Source: Symsagittifera roscoffensis (lineage: Eukaryota > Xenacoelomorpha > Acoela > Convolutidae). Taken from it: a stretch of 64,000 nucleotides of DNA. Under the pieces are notes generated by a model, which was given only the letters and a program-made list of their open reading frames with translations, did no database searches and was not told the origin of the DNA. A program made the translations under genes and the position numbers. Below, piece by piece: positions 12,328 to 22,590 of the stretch. The stretch lies in assembly GCF_963678635.1 (NCBI RefSeq), contig NC_087062.1, positions 16,543,789-16,607,788 on the forward strand, read 5' to 3'. Numbering within the stretch: the stretch's first letter is position 1; the number at the start of each line of letters is the position of its first letter.

Positions 12328-12650
12328 TAATCCGAAATCTATTAAACCGAAAAATGAGAATTCGTAAAGAAAAAACTAGTGGTAAAATATCGGCAGCTTA
12401 CAAATTGCGAGCGGAGGGGAGCGTGAAAATTATTTTGCTTCACTTGGAACAACCCAAAGTCAAGTGATTAAGAAATAGGACGAGAAACCAACAAAAGATA
12501 AGCAGACAAAAATAGACGGCCAATAATCCGAAACCTATTAATCCGAAAAAAAAAAGAAATAAGAAAAAGAGAATTCAAAAAGAAAAAACGAATAGTTAAA
12601 TATAGGCAGCTTACAAAGTGCGGAGGGGAGCGTGAAAATTGTGTTTCGCT
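12328..12650. repeat. Imperfect direct repeat of about 120 bp
   Basis: Segments near 12,330-12,447 and 12,518-12,640 share CCGAAA-CTATTAA-CCGAAAAA, GGCAGCTTACAAA and GGAGGGGAGCGTGAAAATT in order. Substitutions and small indels separate them, so this is an old tandem duplication. No function was recognised. Confidence 0.6.
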
Positions 12651-12689
12651 TGAGAAGTAAGAAACACGAGAAAAAAACGAGTTAACTAC

Positions 12690-13180
12690 ATTTGAGGGTA
12701 AGAAGTAGTAAGCGAAATGGATGGGTTTATTAAATTAGAATGCCTAAAATTATCATGCTAACCGAAGTTACTACACTCGTCCTTCATCATTTCACATGAC
12801 CAAAAAATTCTTGACCGAAAAACGGGTTCTGGTCATATTCGATCCCAGGACCTTTGCCGTTCAAGGAGTATTCGTTACCTCCAGGTTAAATGAGCCGAGA
12901 ACGCAAAGATTTCAAATATATTAAGAAACAAGGTACCACTGTACATGAGTCCAGAAGTCCACTAAAGATGAGTCCTGTGAACTAAATTAGTTTCGCAAAA
13001 AAGGCTTCTCGATCTAAAACCCGATTCCTAAACCTTAGCTAATCGCAAGGGTAAGAAGTAGTTAACGAATTGATTGGTTTAATAATTTAGAATGCCTAAA
13101 ACTATCATGCTTCCCGAAGTTACTACACTCGTCTTTCATCAATTCACTTAGCCAAAAAAAACTCTTGACCAAATTTCATT
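12690..13180. repeat. Second imperfect direct repeat pair
   Basis: Segments at about 12,700-12,825 and 13,047-13,175 share GGGTAAGAAGTAGT, TTTAGAATGCCTAAAA-TATCATGCT and CGAAGTTACTACACTCGTC. A third, truncated echo (CGCAAGGGTAAGAAGTAG) appears near 13,887. This is probably one dispersed repeat family that has been duplicated locally. Confidence 0.6.
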
Positions 13181-13184
13181 CAAT

Positions 13185-13832
13185 AGTTTACGCCACATAA
13201 AATTATGCAGGAACTTCGTACATGAATCATTTGCGTTTCTATAATAACAAAACTGATTCAATTTGATATACTTTAAATTGCCGTAGAAGAAACATTAACC
13301 CGCCCAGCCCAATCTATACGACTTAAAAAATGACAAAAAAGAAACTGAGTCGAAGAAGTCTTTTGCAAAACCTGGCAAAAAATCAAATAATGATAGCTAC
13401 TAAATGTGCAATAACCAGCTTGCTCCGACAACAGCTGTAGCAAAATTTAAAAAAAAAACAAAGAGCTTTTCTTAAGTTTGTAGATTTTCAGAGAAGAGTG
13501 CCATAATAAGCTTCCAGTACTAGCTTCCAAATGCAGAAAATAATTATGAAAAACCAAAAGGCGATTGAAAAAGCGTTGATAATGTTAAGGAAAAAGGAAC
13601 TACTCTTTTCAAGATCTTGAGTGTTGTAGTGAAACTGAGATCGCCTTAATTTTTTTTCATGACTGACACCTTATTGTTTAAATCAAAATAGAGAAAGCTG
13701 AAACATATATCGTTTTGTTTTCAACAGCGCGTGGAAAAAAAATAAATTTGAAACAAAATCAATAAATAATTCATTAACCCACAGGCGAAGCCAATCTGTG
13801 TTAGTTAATTAACACAGTGGTTGGGTTTCTGG
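13185..13832. repeat. Dispersed repeat, copy 2 of 2
   Basis: The partner of 8,935-9,322, split by about 270 bp of unrelated sequence. The terminal hairpin is better preserved here: CTGTGTTAGTTAATTAACACAG inside AACCCA...TGGGTT. The same order and orientation as the first copy points to a duplicated segment or a single transposon family. Confidence 0.7.
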
Positions 13833-13993
13833 GTTCGTAGATTTCATAACTCGAAGGAACGTAGTACCCGATTGCTAAACCTTAGCTTATCGCAAGGGTA
13901 AGAAGTAGAAAACGAAAATCTGGGCCCAACAAACGGACTCAGGGTACTCTGACATCATGTTTTTGGAGAAATAATCAGGGAAATTAATGAGGG

Positions 13994-14690
13994 GGGAAGA
14001 AATGCCAAAAGAAAGAAATCGGATGCGGTATGAGAAGGATCAAGAACAACCTTTATATGAACAAGCTATAGTCGAGTCGATCAAAACCAGATTCTAGAAA
14101 GTACGTGAAAAAAAAACCACCTTGAGCAGCGGCAAGCTTCAATCTACAGAGAACCGGCAACGAGAAAATGAATGCTAGCTTGGACCATTGTACTTCCGCC
14201 GAGTCCCTATCATCAATAGGCGAGCCTTTCTTGACCTGCGACAGTACCATATGTAACCATACCTGTGATCACAGCTACTCAATCTGCAGGAGGAATTATC
14301 TTGGGAGCAAAACCAAAGCAAAAGAAGAGCCTTGTGCATAGTGGGAAGAAATGCCAAAAGAAAGAAATCGGATGCGGTATGAGAAGGATCAAGAACAACC
14401 TTTATATGAACAAGCTATAGTCGAGTCGATCAAAACCAGATTCTAGAAATTACGTGAAAAAAAAACGCCTTGAGCAGCGGCAAGCTTCAATCTACAGAGA
14501 ACGGGCAACGAGAAAATGAATGCTAGCTTGGACAATTGTACTTCCGCCGAGTCCCCATCATCAATAGGCGAGCCTTTCTTGACCTGCGACAGTACCATAT
14601 GTAACCATACCTGTGATCACAGCTACTCAATCTGCAGGAGGAATTATCTTGGGAGCAAAACCAAAGCAAAAGAAGAGCCTTGTGCATAGT
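13994..14690. repeat. Tandem duplication, 2 x 349 bp
   Basis: GGGAAGAAATGCC starts at 13,994 and again at 14,343; the copies run to GTGCATAGT at 14,342 and 14,690 with only scattered changes. Within each unit the plus strand has short open stretches that look weakly protein-like, including a Cys-rich run (PFLTCDSTICNHTCDH), but stops interrupt every frame. Confidence 0.92.
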
Positions 14691-14802
14691 CAACAGCCTC
14701 AAAACACGCATGGGAGAAATAAACAATGACCAAGACTGGCAACTTATCGAAGATGACGAGTCATTCAAGCAAGACGATCACATCATACATAAATTTGAAT
14801 GA
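14617..14802 (+). other. Short open frame, possible exon fragment
   Basis: A 61-codon open stretch ends in TGA at 14,800. It starts in the second 349-bp copy and continues past it into a hydrophilic, acidic tail (DWQLIEDDESFKQDD). It could be the 3' end of a host exon or transposon ORF, or chance. No homology was recognised. Confidence 0.15.
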
Positions 14803-14865
14803 CCTGGAGTTGAGCAAACTGGAAAGAAAGAACAGCCAATGCTGAGAATGTGGCAGTCGGTCATT

Positions 14866-15250
14866 TGTAACATTCGCCCGGAAGTACACATCGTCGGAAA
14901 ATAAAGCTAGGTTCTAAAACGACTGGCTAGCATCTAAACACAGCTTTACATGCTTTTCACCTTCTCTGCCAAAGCCAGTTCTTTTGATGGTCCTTGTAAC
15001 ATCGGGTCGACAAAAAATGTTACCGTTTCCGGCTTCGATTAGAACGCTCTAATTAACTTAATTATATGCAAAAATAGTGAGCTCATGGCTGGATCTCAGT
15101 ATCCCCAGACCATGAGGTCACTCCTAAAAAAAACAGGGCTACTACTTATATATTATATTACTATTGTTTTTGTTCAGTAGATAAATATCATCATCTCCAT
15201 CGAAGATGGATCAACACTTTTCCCCAACTCCTAGCTTCTCATTATCTGAA
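14866..15250 (-). repeat. Probable minus-strand LTR remnant
   Basis: This stretch resembles 44,908-45,250 in order and spacing: GTAACATTCGCCC, then ACGACTGGC, then TCCCCAGAC, then AACAGGGCT, then a TCCAT-CGAAG-ATGGA hairpin. That hairpin matches, on the minus strand, the conserved palindrome of the LTRs listed below. It is strongly diverged, so the assignment depends mainly on the better-preserved copy at 44,640. Confidence 0.4.
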
Positions 15251-15870
15251 AACGAATTTCGTATTAATTAAATTCAACTCAAGACATTCCGGGAAACTAA
15301 AAGTTTAGTATAAAACAGTTCAAGTCCCAATCCCGAGACTCTTCCGGATTCTGGAACCCGGAGAAATAACACTCTTATTTCTTTCCGAAAGCCTGGACAC
15401 GTCCCAACACACTTCCTGGTTTTTGTGAACTGCTCGGTAACGATTGTAGTGGCACAATCATTACAACACGGAGTGGTTTCTGACAATTTCTAACCAAATT
15501 TTCAATCTTCTGTCATTTTTTCGTTGTTGTTGTCACTGAGACTACTGTTGTTCTCAACGAAATCTGTTGTTCTGATTTCGCCGTTTCAGTGTGTGCGAAA
15601 TAATAAAAGGTTACTTGTAGAGTGTCGACCATGTCCAAATCGAAAAATTTATATTCAGCATGTCAGTCAAAACTAACCCTTCCACTTTTGTCTTTAGTTA
15701 CTCGTTTTTTAGTTAACGTCCAAATGAAAAAAAAACGCAAAAACGCACGTGCAATATAGTTGATGTTTTTGCCTTCTGATTTCTACATTTTGAAAGAGAA
15801 AAATCTAATTTTTTTTCAAGTATATCTCCGGGTGAAGGCTTTTTTGCCCCCCATTGAGTAAAACCAAGTC
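15251..15870. other. No gene seen; likely LINE-A 5' flank/UTR
   Basis: About 620 bp between the LTR-like remnant and the first ATG of LINE-A. It holds C/T-rich stretches and poly-A/poly-T runs near 15,725-15,815. It probably includes the 5' UTR of LINE-A; no ORF or RNA gene was recognised. Confidence 0.4.
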
Positions 15871-16917
15871 ATGAGTCAACAACAACTGACGGAATCTCAG
15901 CTACGAATTATTCACAAAGTGCTGATTGAAACGGAGACAAATTTCAGAAATGCGCTAACAGCAAACAAATCGACGACAGAAACAAAACAAATCCAAACAA
16001 TCAAAATCAGCCCCCCATTCTCGAGAGAAATAGCAAAGTCAGCTGAAAATCTGGTGCAGGCATATCGAAGTTATGCTTCCGATATACTTAAGCAATTCCC
16101 CACAACATTGCAACAGAAGATGACAATCTCAAAAACAATAACTGTGACGAAAGATGACCGCAAACTTCATACACTGACAGCCATTGCTCCCCCCGAAGCG
16201 GAGCAATTCATAACTAGCATCAAAAGCGAAGGAATCATTCTACTTAACAGGACGGTATTTCCCATGGGATGCTTTCCAAGGTCTCATAGACCCAAGAACA
16301 TTTACCCAACTTGCCTTATTTATGCAACGATATCGAAGCGAAATTAATTCTCCGATTGCCAGAAGACATAATTCATAGCCCCATATTCCAACGTGAGACC
16401 TGTATCGTAACTGAACCGGGTCAGTATGTTTACACAGGAAGAGCAATTTTAGAAGTTAAAAGAACAAGAGAAAAAGCTGAAGGACTGGTCTTACAAATCG
16501 AGAATGGATGGCTTCAAAATGTGGGAAGGTGTAGAAATCTCGTTTCACATACCTTCACTACATGAATGTCAAAAATGCAAGATGTCTGGACGCCACGAAA
16601 AAGGTCATCACGATGATTGGTGCAACATAGGGAACCAAATAACCAATAATCCAAATAATCACTACCCACAAAAACCAAGCTCCAATAATGCCAGCGACGA
16701 GAAAAACGATGACGAAACAACAAGCGATAAGTTTTGTAATGGTACCGAAAATGAAGAAGATAAGAATGTTGAAGCACCACCATCTAGAGTTTTGATTGAT
16801 GAATCTAAAACAAACAGTGCAGCAAATCCAAGCGAAGAAAAACAAAAGGATGAGGTTCTCAACAATCAGGTCGTAGATTTTCATTCTTACTCTGCAAAAG
16901 AAAAAAAGACAATTTGA
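15871..16917 (+). pseudogene. LINE-A ORF1 (nucleic-acid-binding, frameshifted)
   Basis: ORF1 of an L1/Tx1-like LINE, expected to bind the element RNA. A hydrophilic N-terminal segment opens at ATG 15,871 and runs 158 codons before a frameshift near 16,270. It continues in two further frames (16,311-16,565 and 16,504-16,917). The last part carries a Cys/His cluster CQKCKMSGRHEKGHHDDWC near 16,569, placed as the zinc knuckle normally is after an ILEV...GVEISFH segment. The Cys/His spacing is wider than a standard CCHC knuckle. A Ser/Asn/Glu-rich tail follows. At least two frameshifts make it non-functional as read. Confidence 0.65.
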
Positions 16918-17061
16918 ATATCAAAAATAACAAACGAAAATGTTCCTCTGACGGAAGAATGCTTACAAAAAGAGAGCGTGAAACTTCACCAACCTCTTGG
17001 TCAGTTTTAACACGGAAGAAAGGGCCAAAACTGAAATCTAAAAATAACGGAGAAGACTTGG

Positions 17062-20000
17062 TTGGAGGGAAGTTTTAGCAAAGTTTCTATGTGCGAAAAA
17101 CCAGATATTTTTTCCGTTAATATTTTTAGCATAGGAAAACCAGCTAAATTACACTCACTTATCAAAAAATGCCAAGCTTTAAAAAAATCGCCCAGTTTCA
17201 TTTTGTGCATTCAGGAAGCAAAAATATCGAGACTTACAAATATACATTTGAGTTTACTGGATAAATATAATGTTTTATTCGATTTCATACCGGGCTCAAA
17301 TAATTCTGGTGGTTTCTTAACGTTATGGTCATCAAACTTGAGTCCTGCAAAAAGAGTTGCTTCAAGTACCGGTTTTCAATTGTTAAAGTTTGTCAAACTT
17401 GATTGGTTTGTTAACAATGTTTATGCGAACCCAATTTCATTCCGAGCAACTTTCAATTCCCTGAAATTTAAGCATCAGATTTTTACCTAAAAAATCGAAA
17501 AATATCATGATGGGTGACTTTAATGCGCTGAAATATGATAATATTAACAGTTCTTCAATACTTAAGTTAAATGATGCACGTATCAAACGATTTACCCAAC
17601 TCAAAGAACAAATTCTCGATTGTTTTGGTTTTGTTGATTTTGCACTCAAGAATGATTTTTGTGATTATACACATTATGACAAACAACATAAAACTTTTGC
17701 ACGCATAGATTATAATTTTATAAAATTCGAAACAGAGTATGACACTATGCAAAGCATTCAAATATCAATTTCTGATCATTTGCTCTTACACGTTTTTGTT
17801 AAGCCATCTAACTTATATCAGCGCGGCCCTAGTTACTGGAAATTAAATGATGAAATTTTAAACAACAACGCCAGCTTAAAGCGTGTAGATCAGAAAGAAG
17901 TATCACCAAAATGTTTTCAGAGATTGCATTCACAGCGGAAAAGGTCCGAACCCTAATTTGATTGAAAAATATCATTTGGTGCTGGAACATCTTCAAAAAG
18001 TTTCCAAGGAAAAAGATTTTTCAGATTATCCATCTCAGTTATACATTCGAGGGTGTGCCCAAATTTTGTAGTCAATGGACATCAAAGAACACAATTAACT
18101 CAATCAAGCGAATTCAAGTGGATCAGAACGTTTATCATACGGATGAGGATATTCTTAATCAATTTCGAAAGTATTTTTCAAATATCTTTTCAAATAGTTC
18201 TACAACAGACTCCGATCAACTACTAGCGACATTTTTATTTAAAAAAAACTCAAAAAAATGAGAATGATGGTTATAATTACTTTACACAAGATGAAATTCA
18301 CTTGGCTATAAACAAATTGAATTTGAAAAGCTCGCCTGGACCAGACGGCCTTACTTCTAAGCTATATAAGACTTTCACGGATGAGTTTTGTTCAATTTTA
18401 GCTAAAGTTTTTAATCATTTTGTTCATAGTGGAAAACTTCCAAACAGTTTTTATTTAGCAATAATCAAACTGCTCCCGAAATCTGAAAATGCCATAGCAG
18501 TACAAGATTTTTGCCCCATCAGCCTTATGAATACTGACGCAAAAATCTTTGCCCATGTAGTCTGTAATCGAATTAAAAAAGACCTTTGCAAAAATGTAAA
18601 AAACCATCAGCACGCGTATTTGCCTGGAAGACAAATGCACACAGCAATACGAAAGTTGAAAAAAGCAATTAATCCAGAACGATTGGCTACCCGAGGTTCA
18701 TGTGCTGTAAAATTAGACTTTTCTAAAGCATTTGACAGAGTTGACAGATCACTTCTCATCAAATTTTTGAAAGGGTTAAATCTTGATGAGTTTTCAGTTA
18801 GAGCTATTGAAACTTTGTATTTAGACTCAAAAGCAGTAATTGAGATCGCGGTGTGAGACAAGGTTGCCCTCTTTCCGCATTTTTATTCATAGTTTTTATC
18901 GAACCCCTTCTTCAAGCAATTGAATCTACAGAAGCAATTGAAGGTTTCGAGATTTTGTGCCCCAAACTAGTTTCATATGCAGACGACATAATTTGCCTTA
19001 TCAAAATCCGATGTATTGACAGGTTGTTTCGCTTAATCGATACATTTTGCAAATAAACTCAAATGATGATTAACATAAGTAAAAGTGAAGTGCTTTCCAT
19101 ACCTGATTTATCACCCTATAAAAAATCAAGGAAACAAAAATACTTGGTGTCTTGTTTTACACTTCCCAAAAAATTGAAAATATTGAACTATTATTGAGTT
19201 CTCAATTTCAAAAACATCGCGGGTTAATTTCACTAAGTAAATCATTGAGGGCCAAATCATTAACACTGTCAGTTTATGTTCTCCCTAAGTTTTTTCATTT
19301 GGCTCGTCATACTACAGTTAACTTGGATACTGTTAGTAAATGCCAAGAATTATTAAATACAGAATTGAAAAAATCAAGCAGACTCGACATAAGAAAAGAA
19401 GTTTTATATCACCCCATCTTAGATGGTGGGATAGGCTTACCATGCCTACAACTTAAACTTTTTAGTATGAAAATTATCGATTTCTTTGCTTCTGATATAT
19501 CAGATCAAAATAGTTTATTACCAACAGATTTTATTTTACCGAAAAAATTCAAAAATTTGTTGAGAAATACGAACATCTCTATTGAAATAAGTTCAAGTGA
19601 TTTTGTAATATTTTCAAACAGTACCAATAGCCGTTTAATTATAGCAATACAGACAAAATCGCGAGATGTATTTTATTTCTGCTACAAAACTGTAGTTTTC
19701 ATCGAGCTGTGATTTCCCGCTTAAGTTTTGCAGCAAACCGTTACCTTTGTTCAGAAGAAGAACTGATTAAATTTACAGACAAAATTTGGAAAAATCCAAT
19801 GCTTGATGTATAGGAAAAAAACTTTCTTTATAAATTTGCATACGCTGTTTTTAAAGATCGAGAAAATCGGTGGTTTTTATTTCTCGAGAATGCCCCCGAA
19901 TGTTTCTATTGTAATTTAGAATGCGAAACATTCGAACACCTAATTTTCAGTTGTCCCTCGCTACAACCTTCAAGAAACATATTACAGATTAACAATTGGC

Positions 20001-20160
20001 ATGACGTTCTTGTATCAACCAACATTGCAAGACTTAAGTATGTGGTTTTGGTTATTTGTGGTGCATATTCAAAATCATCGACGTCATGGAAAATCAACTT
20101 GCAAACATTTGTGTCATGGGAAGTATGGAAGATAAGAAATACAAATTTCTCCATCTGATA
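17062..20160 (+). pseudogene. LINE-A ORF2: endonuclease, reverse transcriptase, C-terminal Cys/His
   Basis: The replication protein of a LINE: APE-type endonuclease nicks target DNA and the reverse transcriptase copies the RNA onto it. Endonuclease motifs lie at 17,062-17,956: IQEAK near 17,208, GDFNA near 17,515, ARIDYNFI near 17,700 and ISDH near 17,770. Reverse transcriptase spans about 18,302-19,056 with SSPGPDGLTSKLYK, LDFSKAFDRVD, RQGCPLSAFLF and YADDI. A connection region covers 19,152-19,712, and a Cys/His segment (C-X2-C...H-X4-C) lies near 19,900-19,955. The RQGCPLS and YADDI wording fits the L1/Tx1 group. Several frameshifts and stops (17,488; 17,954; 18,259; 18,854; 19,054) show it is dead. 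Confidence 0.8.
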
Positions 20161-20221
20161 TAAACTACAAGGAAATGTCAATTGAACAAAAACTGCTAGG
20201 ACGTAGAAGGTAGATATATCA

Positions 20222-20345
20222 AGCGTATCAGGATACTCTGTATCCGGTACTAAAAAATGTATTTTGAGCCTAAGTCACAGAAAGAATAAAAACAGTTTGC
20301 CTATCAGGACACCCAATATCCGTTTGAACAAAAAATGTACAGAAA
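20222..20345 (+). repeat. Paired stem-loop motif in the LINE-A 3' UTR
   Basis: Two related motifs sit about 75 bp apart: TATCAGGATACTCTGTATCC at 20,225 and TATCAGGACACCCAATATCC near 20,300, each followed after 4-7 bases by AAAAAATGTA. The first forms a perfect GGATAC-TCT-GTATCC stem; the second is partly paired. Some LINEs use repeated 3' stem-loops for recognition by their reverse transcriptase, so this is a plausible recognition site, by inference only. Confidence 0.45.
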
Positions 20346-20540
20346 CAGTTCAGAAACCAAGGTTACTAACTCGATGAGTTGTTTTCGACAAATATGATGT
20401 TATTTGATGTACATATTGATTATGAAACTCTCAACTAAAAAAATAAATTTGCAATTTGAAAAAAAAAAACTAATTCATCAAAAGCATCAATCCTCCCGGT
20501 CAGATGCTCCAACAAAAATTCGAATATAAAATTGAATTTT

Positions 20541-21744
20541 GACCATTCTGCTCGAATGTCACAATATTTGGAAGTGTGACCTTCATTTGGATGAAAAAAG
20601 TATTTTTTGAAAATCGATCAAGTCATGCTCAAATTTGTCGCGATAACTGAAAATCAGAAGTTAACTTAATCAAAAGACTCGACGAGAATTGCGGGAAAGT
20701 CGATAAAAATCATACAAGAGTAAATTGCTTTCGCAATTTTACCCAAAACATCAATTTGAGTAGAGCTCTCTTGTTCCTGACAGAGAGCATCGCGAAATCC
20801 TACGAGAGTGCCATCGCTACGCAAGAGAGAATTTTGATTGGGCAGGCAGACGAGTCAAGCTACATAATGGTTCAGAAAACTAAACTTCTCGAGTCAAAAC
20901 TATTTATTGCCAAAAACTTCTAGAATTGTCTTACCTAATTTATTTACTTATTTCTAGAGTCGCGTTACTATGTGAGTACTGAATTTAATTTTTTGGCTGT
21001 ATTTTACACGATTACGTTGAGATAAGATACTAGATTGACCGCAATAAGGCCTCAAAACAAGAGTTGGAACGCGAAGGTACCCTATAATAAACTCGAGTTA
21101 AGGTAATTGATCTGGCCGGATCAGGTGGGGTGATCGCAAATAGACAAATTTTTAAGAAACCCATGTGGTAAAACCCCAGAACAAATATAGTGGGAAGAAG
21201 AACGCGTGACAACCAGGTACCAGACAAATTTTTTTGGACAACGGTTTTGTCAAATTGAATAAAAAAACTTATAATTTTAGAGAATTATGTTAATGTTACA
21301 GTTTATGTTAATAAAAGTTTATAACAGTTTATAAAAAATTTATAACAGTTTTTGAAATTTTATTGAGAGTTTTTCAAAGAAGATTCGGTACAATTGCACT
21401 TATAACGTGGTGTAAGAAACCCAATTCGACTTTCCAAGTGCAGTTGATTGGGGATAATGAAGACAGTTTAGATAAACTTAGATAAAATTTGGTGATAATT
21501 TGGGGAGTGGGGAAGTTTTACACAAAGTTCTGAGGCAGTCCTGGGAAGGCAAATCAACTTCACAACACTACATCTACTTGAGTCCTGAGAAGCTAAATCG
21601 ACCGACCAACAATTGGTCCTGGGAAGACTAATTAACGGTCGCAACACTTGACTCCTGAGAGGGTAAATTAAGGGTCCCAACACTTGAGTCCTGGGATAGA
21701 AAAATAAGGGTCCCAATACTTGAGTCCTGGGATAATAAAATAAG
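20541..21744 (+). repeat. Older LTR/leader remnant related to Element 1
   Basis: From 20,541 the sequence follows the Element 1 LTR at low identity (ATATTTGGAAG, GTCATGCTCAA, GCGGGAAAGT, GTAGAGCT, GTGAGTACTGAATTTAA, CGTTGAGATAAG). Near 21,040 it jumps to sequence matching the middle of the Element 1 leader (AACAAGAGTTG-AACGCGA, AGGTACCAGACA), so LTR end and early leader are deleted. From about 21,530 it holds a short irregular repeat of CTTGAGTCCTGGGA and CCCAACACTTGA, the same vocabulary as the Element 1 minisatellite. It abuts the 5' LTR of Element 1. Confidence 0.6.
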
Positions 21745-22278
21745 TGTGCCAGTCGGTCATATTTGGAAGTTTGACCTTGAGCAACGCAAAAAACATGGTT
21801 TTGGGGTAAAAATGAGTTTTTCAAACATATTAATTGAGCATGTAATGCTCAATTTTCTTGCGACAACTGAAAATATCAGAAATTAAGATCAAAAGAACCG
21901 AACTACAACCGCGGGAAAGTAGTTGAAAAGTAGCGGAAAATTGCTGTTCGCAATTTCCAGACATAAGATCGTACGATAGTAGAGCTGTCTTGTTCTTAAC
22001 AGAAGGCAGATTGATCGCAAGTGGAGACGAAAACAAATAAGAACTGGACCAGAGTGAAAGTTCGGTTGAAAGGTGGACAACTGAAGTTGCCCATTGGTCC
22101 AACCCCAAAAACTTACTTCTGCAGTCAAAACTTATTCATTTAAAACTCTTCGAGTTAGACTTGAATACCCCATTTATTCTAGAGTTACTTATTGATTTAG
22201 TTACTCAATTCTAGAGAGTGTGCCGGTATGTGAGTACACAATTTAATTTTCTTGAGTGTGTTTTATATGATTATGTTG

Positions 22279-22288
22279 AGGTAAGGAG
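22279..22288 (+). promoter_or_regulatory. Splice donor-like site conserved in all LTRs
   Basis: GAG/GTAAGGAG matches the consensus 5' splice site and is unchanged in all four LTRs (here, near 44,023, near 48,280 and near 59,836). If transcription starts upstream of it in the LTR, it could feed a spliced RNA for the downstream accessory ORF. Use as a donor is inferred, not shown. Confidence 0.35.
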
Positions 22289-22297
22289 AGTTTTAGA

Positions 22298-22320
22298 TTG
22301 ATCCATCTGAAATGGATCAA
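22298..22320 (+). promoter_or_regulatory. LTR palindrome before the poly(A) signal
   Basis: Arms TTGATCCAT and ATGGATCAA are perfect reverse complements around a 5-base loop. The same structure occurs at 44,044-44,066, 48,300-48,322 and 59,855-59,877 (loop changed to CTAAA in the last). About 15 bases later the copies at 48,336 and 59,891 have AATAAA, so the hairpin would lie just upstream of transcript 3'-end formation. Confidence 0.6.
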
Positions 22321-22590
22321 AGTTCCACTGTCTGATAAAAAGTAACTATACGGATTGTTCCGACCCTGTTTTTAACGGCGTCCGCGGGTGTTAGGTAACT
22401 TTCTTGTTTTCTAGAGTGGGCGGTATTTTGGTAGTGGCCTTTAAGCTGTAACAAAGGTTTTAGTTTCATGTCGCAAGTGAACCGAATTGGCTCCGACCGT
22501 TCGAGGTGGAAAAACACAAGAGATAGTGTCCCTGACTCTTGAACCAATGGTTACAGGGCCTATTTGTGACTTAAGTAGGCAACTGTTACA

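Larger units (their letters stand above)
5991..13993. other. AT-rich intergenic/intronic DNA, no convincing gene
   Basis: Eight kilobases with many A and T runs, frequent stops in all frames and only short accidental ORFs. Some of it may be the first intron or promoter region of MICAL. It contains the tandem duplication at 7,349 and the paired dispersed repeats listed separately. A short perfect hairpin (GCGAAGC-TGA-GCTTCGC) lies near 6,784. Nothing else was recognised. Confidence 0.55.
15871..20470 (+). mobile_element. LINE-A, decayed L1/Tx1-like non-LTR retrotransposon
   Basis: ORF1 and ORF2 lie in the usual order on the plus strand, followed by a 3' region ending in an A-rich run at about 20,458-20,470. 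The 5' end is not defined. No target-site duplication was found by eye. Confidence 0.75.
21745..22590 (+). repeat. Element 1 5' LTR
   Basis: Starts TGTGCCAGTC and ends ACTGTTACA, so it has TG...CA ends; the boundaries are those where the four LTR copies stop matching. Inside are the conserved 9-bp palindrome at 22,298-22,320, a donor-like GTAAGGAG at 22,281 and, after the palindrome, GATAAA where two other copies have AATAAA. It is slightly shorter (846 bp) than its partner (887 bp) through small deletions. Confidence 0.85.
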
